Shown here one piece after another: positions 1 through 7,474 of a DNA stretch of 13,166 bases; the first letter of the stretch is position 1, and each line of letters starts with the position of its first letter. This DNA comes from Actinomycetes bacterium (GTDB taxonomy: Bacteria; Actinomycetota; Actinomycetes; S36-B12; UBA10799): contig JAKOZM010000271.1 of NCBI GenBank assembly GCA_029779995.1, positions 1 to 13,166 on the forward strand, in the 5' to 3' direction. The position numbers and the translations under genes were made by a program. The notes beneath the pieces were generated by a model, which saw only the letters and a program-made list of their open reading frames with translations, did not search any database and had not been told where the DNA came from.

Positions 1-115
1 ACTTCACCCGCGCGCCGCTCGGCGCAGAATAGGAACATGTGGGGCATAGGTTCGCGCGGACCCCGACCAGCCAACAGATGGCGTGAGGTCTCGACCGAAC
101 GAGGCAGTCCCTCGC
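1..115. other. Gene-free margin downstream of the DUF2290 gene
   Basis: I see no supportable gene here. A short inverted repeat at 12-16 and 21-25 (GCGCC, four-base loop GCTC, GGCGC) lies about 90 nt past the stop of the DUF2290 gene. It could be a weak actinobacterial-type terminator, since these often lack a U-tract, but a 5-bp stem in DNA this GC-rich is not strong evidence. An open frame on the minus strand starts at ATG 47 and runs off the window edge; it is too short to call. Confidence 0.4.
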
Positions 116-793
116 TCACCTGCTGGGCGAGGGAGCGGTCGCCCACGCGAGATGGGGTGACTCGCGGTCTTCTTCAGCCATCCTCGGAGCCGAGATATGG
201 GCCTCCGGCTTCTCGAAGATCCCTGGGTGCGCCCGGTACTGGTCCGGGTAGAAGTGGCGGAAGATGAAGTCGATGAAGCGGTTCATGTGTATCGGCGCCA
301 CGCACGCTATGCGGCAGTCGGCGGAGTTGATCGTGAAGTGGGCAGCCGGGTGCCCGGTTTTCGCCGCACCAGGGTCGTAGTCGAATCGAATGTGGGAGCG
401 CAGCGCCACTGGCTGGTCGGGACTTTCCTCGTACAGGCGCACCAGGTCCTCGACCGAGAAACCGTCATCGAGAAGTGTGAGGTCCAGGTCGTATGGGCAA
501 GGGATGTATGCGAGCCGATGCCCACTGACTTGGTTGGCTCCGACGTCGTAGGTGACCTGGATGAGGCTGCCGTCGAAGAGGACGGCGCTGTACGCGCGAG
601 TCGTGAGCCAATGAAGGTACTGCTCGATCGTGGCGTGACGCCGGTCGGCGAGGAAGGCCCCTTGGCCTTGGTGCTGCCATGTGACACGGCTGGGAGTCAG
701 TGCCAGGGCGTTCACCTCCAACGCCAAGCCTGCGTCCAAGAGGGAGGACAACAGGGCTTGCAGCCGCTGGTGGATCGCTCTAGTCGTCGCCAC
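116..793 (-). CDS. DUF2290 family protein, partner of the adjacent helicase
   Basis: This is a 225-aa protein whose conserved blocks match the DUF2290 family as I know it. They include FDGSLIQVTYD (about 73-83), GHRLAYIPCPYDLDL (91-105), an RSHIRFDYD block (132-140), and HPAAHF (148-153). A CRIACVAPIHMNRFIDFIFRHFY stretch follows at 160-182. The molecular function of DUF2290 is unknown. I chose the GTG start at 793, which gives a 14-nt overlap with the helicase end and has AGGAA seven bases upstream. An open frame continues to ATG 865, but that would overlap the helicase by 86 nt. DUF2290 proteins paired with a superfamily 1 helicase form an anti-phage system listed as Helicase-DUF2290. Overlap and order (helicase first) imply co-translation. 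No signal peptide or membrane segment is seen, so it is probably cytoplasmic. Defence in this host is inferred. Confidence 0.85.
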   Translation of the reverse strand: MATTRAIHQRLQALLSSLLDAGLALEVNALALTPSRVTWQHQGQGAFLADRRHATIEQYLHWLTTRAYSAVLFDGSLIQVTYDVGANQVSGHRLAYIPCPYDLDLTLLDDGFSVEDLVRLYEESPDQPVALRSHIRFDYDPGAAKTGHPAAHFTINSADCRIACVAPIHMNRFIDFIFRHFYPDQYRAHPGIFEKPEAHISAPRMAEEDRESPHLAWATAPSPSR

Positions 794-2924
794 CGGGCAG
801 TTCCTGTTGAAGCTGGGCAAGTCGGATGCGAACGTCATCAGGAAGGTCGTGAACGTCCATCTCACCTCGGTCGACGGCTTCGAGGAACGAAATCAGCCGG
901 CCGGTGTTCCTCCTGACCGTGGCCTCGTCCTGTGCAGGCCGGTCGCGATGGATGTGGCGCAACCGGGTGAGGTCTTCGTCGGTGGGGATCCGGAACTTCA
1001 GCTGGAAGTTGTCGGCTACGACCTGTTGGACTTCGCTCGAGATTGTGGCCATATCCTCCCCGTGCCCACAGATCCTGACCCACGCGCGGCTTCTCGTGAT
1101 AGCGGTGAACAAGGTGTTTCGGCGAGTGACGGCGTTGAAGGGCGCGGCGCAGTGTTGTGCGTCGAGGACGTAGACCATCGGTGCTTCGTTGCCCTTGGCC
1201 CGGAAGATGTGGGCCAGGGCAACAGATTCGGGTCGGAAGACCTCGTCAGCGGTAGTGGTTACCCCGACTTGATGCGATGCGATGCCCCTCTCCCGAAGCA
1301 CCTTCATCAGGCGCGGGCCGCGGGACTTCGCGCGGTAGGTGTCCGGTAGCACGATCAGGATGTCATCGAGTTCCAGTTCGTCGTCGGATACGTTGATTGC
1401 GATCTGGTCGGCCACCCAAGCGTCTTGTGTTACTTCGTCAGGGAACGACTGCAGCACAACGGCATCTTGGCTGGTGAGGTGCTCAGCGAAGTACTTGGGC
1501 GTGCTTTCGGATGACCGGGACAGCGTGACGGGTTCGCCGGCCTCGAGTTGACCACTGATGAGGTTGTAGCCGATTTCGGTCCATAGCTTCGGATCGTCGG
1601 GATGCTGCAACAGTCCGCCCTTGCGGTACACCCCGATGCCCAGCGCATGGGCTGTGGCCAATGCCCACGGGCTGTTGCGGTAGCAGACGGGGAGGACGAT
1701 GTCTCGGCGTGGTGTGTTGGGCGCTGCCTCCAGAGTCACCCGACTCTCTCCGCGAGAGCCGGTCCCGAACAACTCATCCGTGCCTGGCATCGCGCCCTCG
1801 GAGAGGCGTTGAAGCTCGTCGTAGCCCCACACGATGCGCTTGGGTTCCGACGTGCAGAGGTAGACGAGTTGGAAGAACTGGGGCGGCAGATCCTGGGCTT
1901 CGTCGATCAACACGGCGTCGAAGAGTTCGGGCACGTGAGGCGACGCGAGAGCTACCGCTAGGAGTTCTTCGCAGGCTCCCTGAAAGGCGCCGTCCATGCC
2001 GTACTTGGAGCGGGCAGTCAGGAAGTCGAGCGGCTCGACGCCGAGAGCCTGAGCCATCGTGCTGTACACGCCGGCCCTACCTCGGGATCCCCACGAATGC
2101 ATGATCTTGAGTTGGTCGGGATCGGGCTTGTCGTTGCTGTGCTCGAACGAGAATCTGGTGACCAGGTCATCGATCTGCTGGTAGAGCGCTCGAGACGAGA
2201 ACGTGACCGCGATCCGCCAATCAGGGTTCTGGGCATGCCAGTAGGCGGCCTTGAGTGCCAGGACAACGGTCTTCCCAGACCCGGCCAGACCACGGATCCG
2301 TTGCGGCCCTTCAGGGCTCTCGATAGCCGCCTGCTTTTGCCACCGGTCAAGGTTGGCGATTCCCGCTTCGATGATCTTCAGCAATGCGCCACGCGAAGCG
2401 GGCTTGGTGACCTTGGCTCGCTTCTTGCTGGGTTTGATGGTGGAAACACGCTGCAACGCGGCGTGCACGGCTCGCTCAAGATCGGGCTCGATCCCGGGCA
2501 GGGTTTGGATCCATCCGGGGACCTGGTCGAGGCTGAGGTAGGCGCCCTCGACGTGGCCAGGACCCTCGATGTCCCCGCTGAAAACGGTCGCTGTCTCTGG
2601 ACTGATGGCCGGACGTCGGCCCCTGCGGAGGCTCTCATGCCGCCCGAGGTGGCTCTCAAGAACGCTGAAGAGGCGGTCTTGATCGTGGATCAGGTCGGTC
2701 CAGTCCGCTTCCGTCTCAGGGGTGTCGTCGGGAATGAGGAAGGCGATTAGACCGTGGGAGCCCGAAACGAGGAGTGCATCCACTTCGACCCGCTCGTCGG
2801 CCGTGGCAAGCACGGGGTAACCAAGGTAAACGGTGCCATCGTCAACGCACTCGCGTAACACGGTGGCCAGCGCCCGCGCTGACGTTCGATTGCGGCTCTC
2901 GCCGTAGACCACGTCCAAGGTCAT
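780..2924 (-). CDS. Superfamily 1 (UvrD-like) helicase with N-terminal nuclease-fold-like domain
   Basis: This is a 714-aa ATP-dependent helicase of the UvrD/Rep-like superfamily 1. Motif I is GLAGSGKT at 212-219, preceded by a Q-motif-like LDRWQKQAA (192-200). Motif II is IDEAQD (340-345) and a motif III region is WGYDELQRL (366-373). Motif IV-like is LPVCYRN (411-417), motif V is around FRAKGNE (574-580), and motif VI is LFTAITRSR (605-612). Residues 1-160 hold a separate domain with VEVDALLVSGSHGLIAF (47-62). This resembles the core of NERD/PD-(D/E)xK-type domains but lacks the usual E-x-K lysine, so nuclease activity is doubtful. ATG 2924 is preferred over ATG 2942 because GGAAGGA lies nine bases before it. 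The gene starts 30 nt after tnpC on the same strand and overlaps the DUF2290 gene. Together they match the Helicase-DUF2290 anti-phage pair. Confidence 0.88.
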   Translation of the reverse strand: MTLDVVYGESRNRTSARALATVLRECVDDGTVYLGYPVLATADERVEVDALLVSGSHGLIAFLIPDDTPETEADWTDLIHDQDRLFSVLESHLGRHESLRRGRRPAISPETATVFSGDIEGPGHVEGAYLSLDQVPGWIQTLPGIEPDLERAVHAALQRVSTIKPSKKRAKVTKPASRGALLKIIEAGIANLDRWQKQAAIESPEGPQRIRGLAGSGKTVVLALKAAYWHAQNPDWRIAVTFSSRALYQQIDDLVTRFSFEHSNDKPDPDQLKIMHSWGSRGRAGVYSTMAQALGVEPLDFLTARSKYGMDGAFQGACEELLAVALASPHVPELFDAVLIDEAQDLPPQFFQLVYLCTSEPKRIVWGYDELQRLSEGAMPGTDELFGTGSRGESRVTLEAAPNTPRRDIVLPVCYRNSPWALATAHALGIGVYRKGGLLQHPDDPKLWTEIGYNLISGQLEAGEPVTLSRSSESTPKYFAEHLTSQDAVVLQSFPDEVTQDAWVADQIAINVSDDELELDDILIVLPDTYRAKSRGPRLMKVLRERGIASHQVGVTTTADEVFRPESVALAHIFRAKGNEAPMVYVLDAQHCAAPFNAVTRRNTLFTAITRSRAWVRICGHGEDMATISSEVQQVVADNFQLKFRIPTDEDLTRLRHIHRDRPAQDEATVRRNTGRLISFLEAVDRGEMDVHDLPDDVRIRLAQLQQELPGGDD

Positions 2925-2954
2925 GCCGTGCGGTCCTTCCATAGGGTGGAGTCG

Positions 2955-3368
2955 CTACATGTTAGGCCGGGCGGGCTGTCGGGCACTTGTAGCCAGGAGC
3001 TCGCCTAGGGCGCTCTCGAGCTGGCGGCGCAGCTGCGCGTTCTCGGCGCGTAGGGCCTGGACTTGGGTGGCGTGGTCGGCCTCAAGACGCCGGATGTGTT
3101 CACGGAGGGCCGCCAGGACGGGCCGGTTCTCCTCGGCGCTGTCGGAGGCCGCGGTTAAGGGTGTGGTGTTCCGGGCGGTGCGGATCTTGGCGGCGAGTTC
3201 GGGGTGACGGTAGAGGAATTCGCGGGAGACGCCGGCGCGTGCGGCGACGGCGGCGAAGGTGATGGGTTCGCGGGCGCGGACCATCGCGGCCAGCGCGGCG
3301 TGGGCTTTGTTGTGGGCTTGTTCGGCGCGGGCGCGGCGGGCGGCGATGAGGGGTTGGGGGTCGCTCAC
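2955..3368 (-). CDS. tnpC: TnpC-like transposition accessory protein (Tn554 type)
   Basis: This is a 137-aa basic protein placed third in a Tn554-type tnpABC set. Residues 36-60 (ITFAAVAARAGVSREFLYRH) form a helix-turn-helix-like segment. Residues 80-127 (around LREHIRRLEADHATQVQALR, then AENAQLRRQLES) look like a coiled coil. In Tn554, TnpC is a small accessory protein that influences insertion efficiency and orientation; the same role is inferred here. The GTG start at 3368 overlaps the tnpB stop by 4 nt (GTGA), implying translational coupling. The same frame stays open to 3680, but that part only shadows tnpB. The helicase begins 30 nt downstream on the same strand. Confidence 0.82.
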   Translation of the reverse strand: MSDPQPLIAARRARAEQAHNKAHAALAAMVRAREPITFAAVAARAGVSREFLYRHPELAAKIRTARNTTPLTAASDSAEENRPVLAALREHIRRLEADHATQVQALRAENAQLRRQLESALGELLATSARQPARPNM

Positions 3369-5530
3369 GTGTTCTTCTGTTCGGGGTGTCGGGCTGGGGT
3401 TCCGGCGCCGGTGACGGTGCCGTTGTCGGCGTGTTCGAGGGCGGTGGTGATGGCGTCCAGGGAGGCCAGTTCTCGGTGGCGTTGTTGCAGCCAGACGTGG
3501 TTGTCGGACATGGGGGTGCCGTGGCGTTGGGTGAAGGTGCCTTGGCGGATTTCGATGAGTTCGAGGGTGGCGCGGCGTTGTTCGGCCAGGTCGTGCAGGT
3601 GGCGGGTGTCGGTGGCGAAGTGCCCGCAGGTCAGGCAGGCGTTGCCTTTCTCGCATGAGGACACCGGCGGCAGCAGGCACAGGCCGTTGGGTAGGACGCG
3701 GTCGGTGCGCCCGGACAGGGCGGTGATCTCGTAGAGGTCGGTCGCGGTCATGGTCAGCGGGGTGCCGAACGCGCCGGCTCGTTTGGCGTTGAGGAATTCG
3801 GTTTCGGCGCGGCTGGCCAGGGTGGCGGCGTATTGCATGAGCATCTCGGGGGAGGCGTGCCCGAAGTAGCGTTGAACGACGTGGATGGGGACGCCGGCGT
3901 CGATCATCTCGGTGGCCTTGGTGTGCCGGAGCCGGTGGGTGCTGGTGAACCTCAGCGGCTTGTGGTCGGTGTCGCGTAGGTCGACGATGTCGTCGAGCCG
4001 GTTCAGGGCCTTGGCGTGGGAGGGGTAGCTGCGCGGTCGGAGGCCTTTGTGGTTGTGCCGCAAGTCGATGAACAGGTACTTCGGGGTGTCGCCGGGTTCG
4101 ACACGGGTGCGGGCGTAGTCCTGTTGTTCGCGGATGAGGTGCACGGTGGCGGCGTCGACCAGGATGGTGTTCTCCACGCCGTCGACCTTGGTCTGTTGGT
4201 AGGTCAGGCGGGCGATGTAGTCGTCTTCAGCCGCGGCGGCGGGGTCGACACCGGGGATCGCGGTGAGGGGGTCGAAGTCCATGAGGAGGATCTCGGAGAC
4301 CCGGCGTCCGGTCATGGCTTGCAGGAGCCAGGCGCGGGCGGCTTGGGGGTCGCCGATGCCGTCGCAGGTGATGGTGTGTCCGCCGGGCAGGGTGATGGTG
4401 ACCTGCTCGGTGGTGGGGGTGGTCAGGATGGGTAGGCAGGCGACCATGCGGGCCATGTCCGGCGCGCCGATCCAGTCCTGAAGTCGGGGGGCGCGGTCAC
4501 GGCGCCGGCGCCTCGTGGTGATCCACAGGCGGGCGTGGGCTTCGGTCAGGTCGCCCCAGCGGGGGTCGCCGGTGGCGGTGATGGCTTGGTCGGTGTGGTC
4601 GAGCATGAACCGGTAGAAGGCTTGGACGTGGTCTTGGGCGGCGGCGACTTGGGGGTCGGCCAGGGGTGTGCCGCGGGTGGCGGCGGCGGGGCTACGGAGC
4701 CAGGACAGGTAGTCGGTGAAGGCTTCGCGTAGGTCCCCGGCGCTGTCGGTCAGGGCCGGGTGGGTGTCGGGGCCGTGGGCGGCGACCCAGGGCGCGAAGT
4801 AGGCGCTGATGCTGGTGGCGCGGGTCGCGGCGGTGGTCCAACGGTACAGCTGGCCGACCAGGGCGGTGCGCAGCCAGAACCGCACCCCTTCACGAAGCCA
4901 GGGTGGTTCGATCCCGCGTAGCCGGACCGGCCGGTGTGCGGCCGGTTCGTGGGGGCGGCGTGGAATCCGGTCGTCGATGCGCAGGTCCCACGTGTCGTGG
5001 GCCCACCACGGGGCGTCGCCGCAGCGGACGGCGACGTAGGCGTGGGCGTGTTCCGCGATCGAGGTGAGGTTGCGCAGGTTGCCTGGCGAGGGAGATCGGC
5101 CGTTGCGGTCGGCGAACGCGCGCAGGGCTTGCCGCACCACCAGGGCCGGGTCGAAGTCGGCGATCGAGGCTGCGGGTGAGCTGGTGGCGAACGGGGCGCG
5201 GGCTGCGGCCAACGTGGCGATGCTGTCGGACCACCAGCGCAGCATGGAGGGCTCGACCTTGCGCAGGCCTTCATCCCAGCACGTCCACAGCCACCAGGCG
5301 GTTTCGGCCCGCATCCGGTCCTGGCCTGGTGGGCCGAAGTCGAAGCAGCGGCCGGGCTGGTAGTTCGCGTTCTGTGTGAACAGCTCCCGGTAGGGCGACT
5401 GATCGATCACGTAGGCCGGCTGCGCCCAGGCCGCGGGGAGACGGGCATGTTGCCGCTGCCACGCCGTGGCGGCGGCAGACATGGCTGCCTGGTTGGGGAC
5501 CAGGTGGGGGCGGGTCGGTGGTTTGGTCAC
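3365..5530 (-). CDS. tnpB: TnpB-like tyrosine recombinase (Tn554 type)
   Basis: This is a 721-aa tyrosine recombinase, longer than XerC/D-type enzymes, as expected of Tn554 TnpB. The catalytic set is visible: Arg410 in TGRRVSEIL, a likely Lys448 in YQQTKVDG, His532/Arg535 in THRLRHTKAT, His558 in RYFGHAS, and nucleophile Tyr567 in MLMQYAAT. The His-Tyr spacing of nine is normal. The C-terminal part carries a cysteine cluster (C618, C626, C632, C635, H637; NACLTCGHF), a probable zinc site. The N-terminal 350 residues are rich in Trp and Ala and probably bind DNA. GTG 5530 overlaps the tnpA stop by 4 nt (GTGA). An upstream ATG at 5569 in the same frame would overlap tnpA by 43 nt and is less likely. 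The gene is about 77% GC in a sampled line, well above the helicase. Confidence 0.88.
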   Translation of the reverse strand: MTKPPTRPHLVPNQAAMSAAATAWQRQHARLPAAWAQPAYVIDQSPYRELFTQNANYQPGRCFDFGPPGQDRMRAETAWWLWTCWDEGLRKVEPSMLRWWSDSIATLAAARAPFATSSPAASIADFDPALVVRQALRAFADRNGRSPSPGNLRNLTSIAEHAHAYVAVRCGDAPWWAHDTWDLRIDDRIPRRPHEPAAHRPVRLRGIEPPWLREGVRFWLRTALVGQLYRWTTAATRATSISAYFAPWVAAHGPDTHPALTDSAGDLREAFTDYLSWLRSPAAATRGTPLADPQVAAAQDHVQAFYRFMLDHTDQAITATGDPRWGDLTEAHARLWITTRRRRRDRAPRLQDWIGAPDMARMVACLPILTTPTTEQVTITLPGGHTITCDGIGDPQAARAWLLQAMTGRRVSEILLMDFDPLTAIPGVDPAAAAEDDYIARLTYQQTKVDGVENTILVDAATVHLIREQQDYARTRVEPGDTPKYLFIDLRHNHKGLRPRSYPSHAKALNRLDDIVDLRDTDHKPLRFTSTHRLRHTKATEMIDAGVPIHVVQRYFGHASPEMLMQYAATLASRAETEFLNAKRAGAFGTPLTMTATDLYEITALSGRTDRVLPNGLCLLPPVSSCEKGNACLTCGHFATDTRHLHDLAEQRRATLELIEIRQGTFTQRHGTPMSDNHVWLQQRHRELASLDAITTALEHADNGTVTGAGTPARHPEQKNT

Positions 5531-6726
5531 TGTCCCAACCCTTTCCAGCCGGCGGTGTAGGCGCGCCATTCGGCCAGGTTGCGCATCTCGGCCTCAGCGG
5601 TGACCCAGCCGTACTGCTCCAACGTGGTTTGGTAGTCGGCATGCCCCAGGCGGCGCATGACGACGTGGGGAGCGGCGCCGGCCAGAAGCAGGGCGGTGGC
5701 GTGGGTGTGCCGCAACCAGTGCGGCGACCACCGCGCCGGCAGGGCCCTGGGGTGTTTGGCGCTGATCGCCGCGACCTTGTCGTAGACGCTGCCAGGCGCC
5801 AGGGCCGCGAACATCGGCTCGCGGGCAAGGTTGACAAAGACGAAGTGCCCGGCGACGTCGTTGATGTGCAGGTCGATCCCGGCGTCGACGAGGTTCCACA
5901 CGTAGGCCGAGTAACAGGCTTCGAGTTCGTCGCTGATGTAGATCTCGCGGGCCTTGTCGTTCTTGACCCGGCACCCGTGGGGATGGTCGCTGCGGGGGGT
6001 AACCCGGAGCCGGGGGGTGTCGCCGGAACCGGTGACCAGGTCGACGTGCCGCAACCCGAGCGCTTCGCCTAGCCGCAGACCAGTCTCGGCCAGCATCGTG
6101 AACAGCAGCCGGTCCCGGGCGGCGGTCAACCGAGCGGTCGCAGTGTCCGCGGTGGGCGTGCACGCGGCCAGGATGAGGCCGACCTGGGTGGGCGTCAGCA
6201 CCGGCGGACGGGGCCGGTTCCCGCGCCGCCCCCGATAGATCGGCCGGGGCTGGGCCGGCAGGGCATGATCGGCGACGCCGGTGAGCATGCCCTGGTAGCG
6301 AGAGGCCCGGACCCGACCCCACGAGGTGTACAGGCGCTGCATCGGCACGCTCAGGTCGTGCGCGGCCGCGTGCCACGTGTAGAACGCCAGCACCGCCGCC
6401 GAGCGCTGAGTCACCGAAGCCGGCGCGAGCCATGTCGGTTCGGGCCCCACCCGGCGCACCGAGGGCAGGTCTCCAGTGCGCAGGTAGGCCAGGAAGGACC
6501 CGAACGCTCCGGTGGGGAAGTCCCGCCAGTCCAAACCTTGATCGGCCAGCAGGCACCACCAGGACGACAGACCCCGCGCGTACGCTTGGACCGTATGAGG
6601 GCTGGCCTGATCGTGCCGCAGGAACGCCAGGTACTCCTCGATGGGCGCGACCGGAAGGCCATCGTCGTCGATCACCGTGTGGGTGCGTGTCCCCGAGGGC
6701 AACAGCACCCGCGCCACCGAAGTCAT
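5527..6726 (-). CDS. tnpA: TnpA-like tyrosine recombinase (Tn554 type)
   Basis: This is a 399-aa site-specific tyrosine recombinase, first gene of the tnpABC set. Residues 27-145 (from PIEEYLAFLRHDQASPHTVQ onward) form a SAM-like N-terminal core-binding domain. Residues 176-385 are the catalytic domain: Arg218 in ETGLRLGEALGL, a likely Lys255 (RVKNDKAREI), His336/Arg339 in SPHWLRHTHAT, His362 in RLGHADYQTT, and nucleophile Tyr372 in LEQYGW. All residues needed for strand cleavage appear intact. ATG 6726 was chosen because the protein core begins soon after; GTG 6744, with GGAG eight bases upstream, is a reasonable alternative. The frame remains open to 7242, but that part lies opposite a real plus-strand gene. 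Translation of tnpB is coupled through GTGA. A divergent gene starts about 110 nt away. Confidence 0.87.
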   Translation of the reverse strand: MTSVARVLLPSGTRTHTVIDDDGLPVAPIEEYLAFLRHDQASPHTVQAYARGLSSWWCLLADQGLDWRDFPTGAFGSFLAYLRTGDLPSVRRVGPEPTWLAPASVTQRSAAVLAFYTWHAAAHDLSVPMQRLYTSWGRVRASRYQGMLTGVADHALPAQPRPIYRGRRGNRPRPPVLTPTQVGLILAACTPTADTATARLTAARDRLLFTMLAETGLRLGEALGLRHVDLVTGSGDTPRLRVTPRSDHPHGCRVKNDKAREIYISDELEACYSAYVWNLVDAGIDLHINDVAGHFVFVNLAREPMFAALAPGSVYDKVAAISAKHPRALPARWSPHWLRHTHATALLLAGAAPHVVMRRLGHADYQTTLEQYGWVTAEAEMRNLAEWRAYTAGWKGLGQ

Positions 6727-6783
6727 GGCGACACGCCGATCCACAGCACCCACTCCACTGCCCGGCAATCCGCTAGCATCCCG

Positions 6784-6800
6784 ATAACCACGCCATAACC
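6784..6800. promoter_or_regulatory. Tandem ATAACC repeat in divergent intergenic region, candidate operator
   Basis: Two copies of ATAACC (6784-6789 and 6795-6800) are 11 nt apart, about one helical turn, in the 109-nt gap between divergent tnpA and the 212-aa gene. A TAnnnT -10-like hexamer, TAGCAT (6773-6778), lies just upstream on the plus strand but has no convincing -35. If it is used, the repeats would cover the transcription start. The nearby XRE-HTH protein is the obvious candidate to bind; this is inference. Confidence 0.35.
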
Positions 6801-6810
6801 GTAGGGGTGG

Positions 6811-6816
6811 TGTCAA
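6811..6816 (-). promoter_or_regulatory. Consensus -35 hexamer facing tnpA
   Basis: The minus strand reads TTGACA, a perfect sigma-70-type -35 box, about 85 nt before the tnpA start. No good -10 sits at 16-18 nt spacing. GGTTAT copies, the complement of the ATAACC repeats, follow at 10 and 21 nt. It may be a real but repressible tnp promoter or a chance match. Confidence 0.3.
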
Positions 6817-6835
6817 GGAACAAACGGAGGTCGTG

Positions 6836-7474
6836 ATGACCCAGCCGGTGGTGGAGCTTCCCCTGCCCAGTGATGTCGTTGAGCCGCTCGTGGCCGGGCA
6901 CGTCGAGATGTTCGCGGCGGTGTTGACGCAGGCGTGGGACGCGCTGGCGCATGTCCGGTCCGTCGCGCCCCGGCAGATGTCGGGCGCTGGAGCGAGCACG
7001 CGGGGGATGTTGGTGTCGGACTTCACCCGCGAGCCGGCCCACCGCCTGTTCGAGTCCGTCTCGGGTGTCAGCGTCGATGACCGGTACGGCCGGCCCTGGG
7101 TGTCGCTGTCCGGGGGGCGGGTCCAGGTCCGGTTCCGCAAGCTGACCCCGTCGCTGCAGATCTGTGTCAGCGACTCCGACCGGGCGACCCGGTTGGCGTT
7201 CCACTTGGGCGATCCGCTGCTGCCCGACCTGCCCGAAGCCACCGTGCTGACCGCCGGCTACGTGCTCGATGCCGCCGAGATGGCGATCGAGCGGATGGCG
7301 CTGGTGTGTCACATCGGCTCCCGGGTGCATTACGTCCTGGACCTGCCCGGTGGGGCGGCGAGCGTGCCGGCACCGACGCAGCTGACGATGGTCCCGTTGT
7401 CGGCGCCCATCATTCGCTCGGCCCGGGCCGCGGCCGCTCAGCGTCTCGCCCAGCGGGCATCCGGCGATGCCTGA
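6836..7474 (+). CDS. Uncharacterised 212-aa protein, partner of the XRE/ImmA-IrrE gene
   Basis: I do not recognise this protein family. The 212 residues contain no membrane segment or signal peptide. Residues 13-45 look helical. Residues 75-127 look beta-rich, with VSLSGGRVQVRFRKL at 89-103. An AGYVLDAAEMAIERMALVCH block lies at 140-159, and an alanine/arginine-rich tail occupies 193-209. The start was set at ATG 6836 because CGGAGG (6825-6830) lies five bases upstream; GTG 6833 directly before it is too close. The gene overlaps the XRE/ImmA-IrrE gene by 8 nt, so the two are almost certainly co-translated. XRE-ImmA/IrrE proteins are often regulators or antitoxins paired with an effector. This protein could be that effector, an inhibitor or a substrate. 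Its function is unproven. Confidence 0.8.
   Translation: MTQPVVELPLPSDVVEPLVAGHVEMFAAVLTQAWDALAHVRSVAPRQMSGAGASTRGMLVSDFTREPAHRLFESVSGVSVDDRYGRPWVSLSGGRVQVRFRKLTPSLQICVSDSDRATRLAFHLGDPLLPDLPEATVLTAGYVLDAAEMAIERMALVCHIGSRVHYVLDLPGGAASVPAPTQLTMVPLSAPIIRSARAAAAQRLAQRASGDA

Larger units (their letters stand above)
116..6726 (-). mobile_element. Tn554-like module: tnpABC with helicase-DUF2290 as probable cargo
   Basis: Five same-strand genes with almost no gaps run from tnpA to the DUF2290 gene. In Tn554, tnpABC lie at one end and passenger genes follow, and such elements lack terminal inverted repeats. The layout here therefore fits a recombinase-driven element carrying a defence pair. I could not define either end: no diagnostic terminal repeat or attachment site is visible. 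The limits given are only those of the gene cluster. The element may also include the divergent genes beyond tnpA. Confidence 0.5.

Noticed and set aside
1..47. Minus-strand frame starting MPHMFLFCAERRAG
   Set aside because: Only 15 codons are visible before the window edge and no Shine-Dalgarno is present, so it cannot be separated from chance.
197..916. 239-codon plus-strand frame opposite the DUF2290 gene
   Set aside because: It is antisense to a clearly conserved protein, and its composition is what the reverse strand of a GC-rich gene gives.
6727..7242. N-terminal extension of TnpA to 7242
   Set aside because: The added 172 residues lie opposite the real 212-aa gene, are low in complexity, and lie before the start of a normal recombinase N-terminus.
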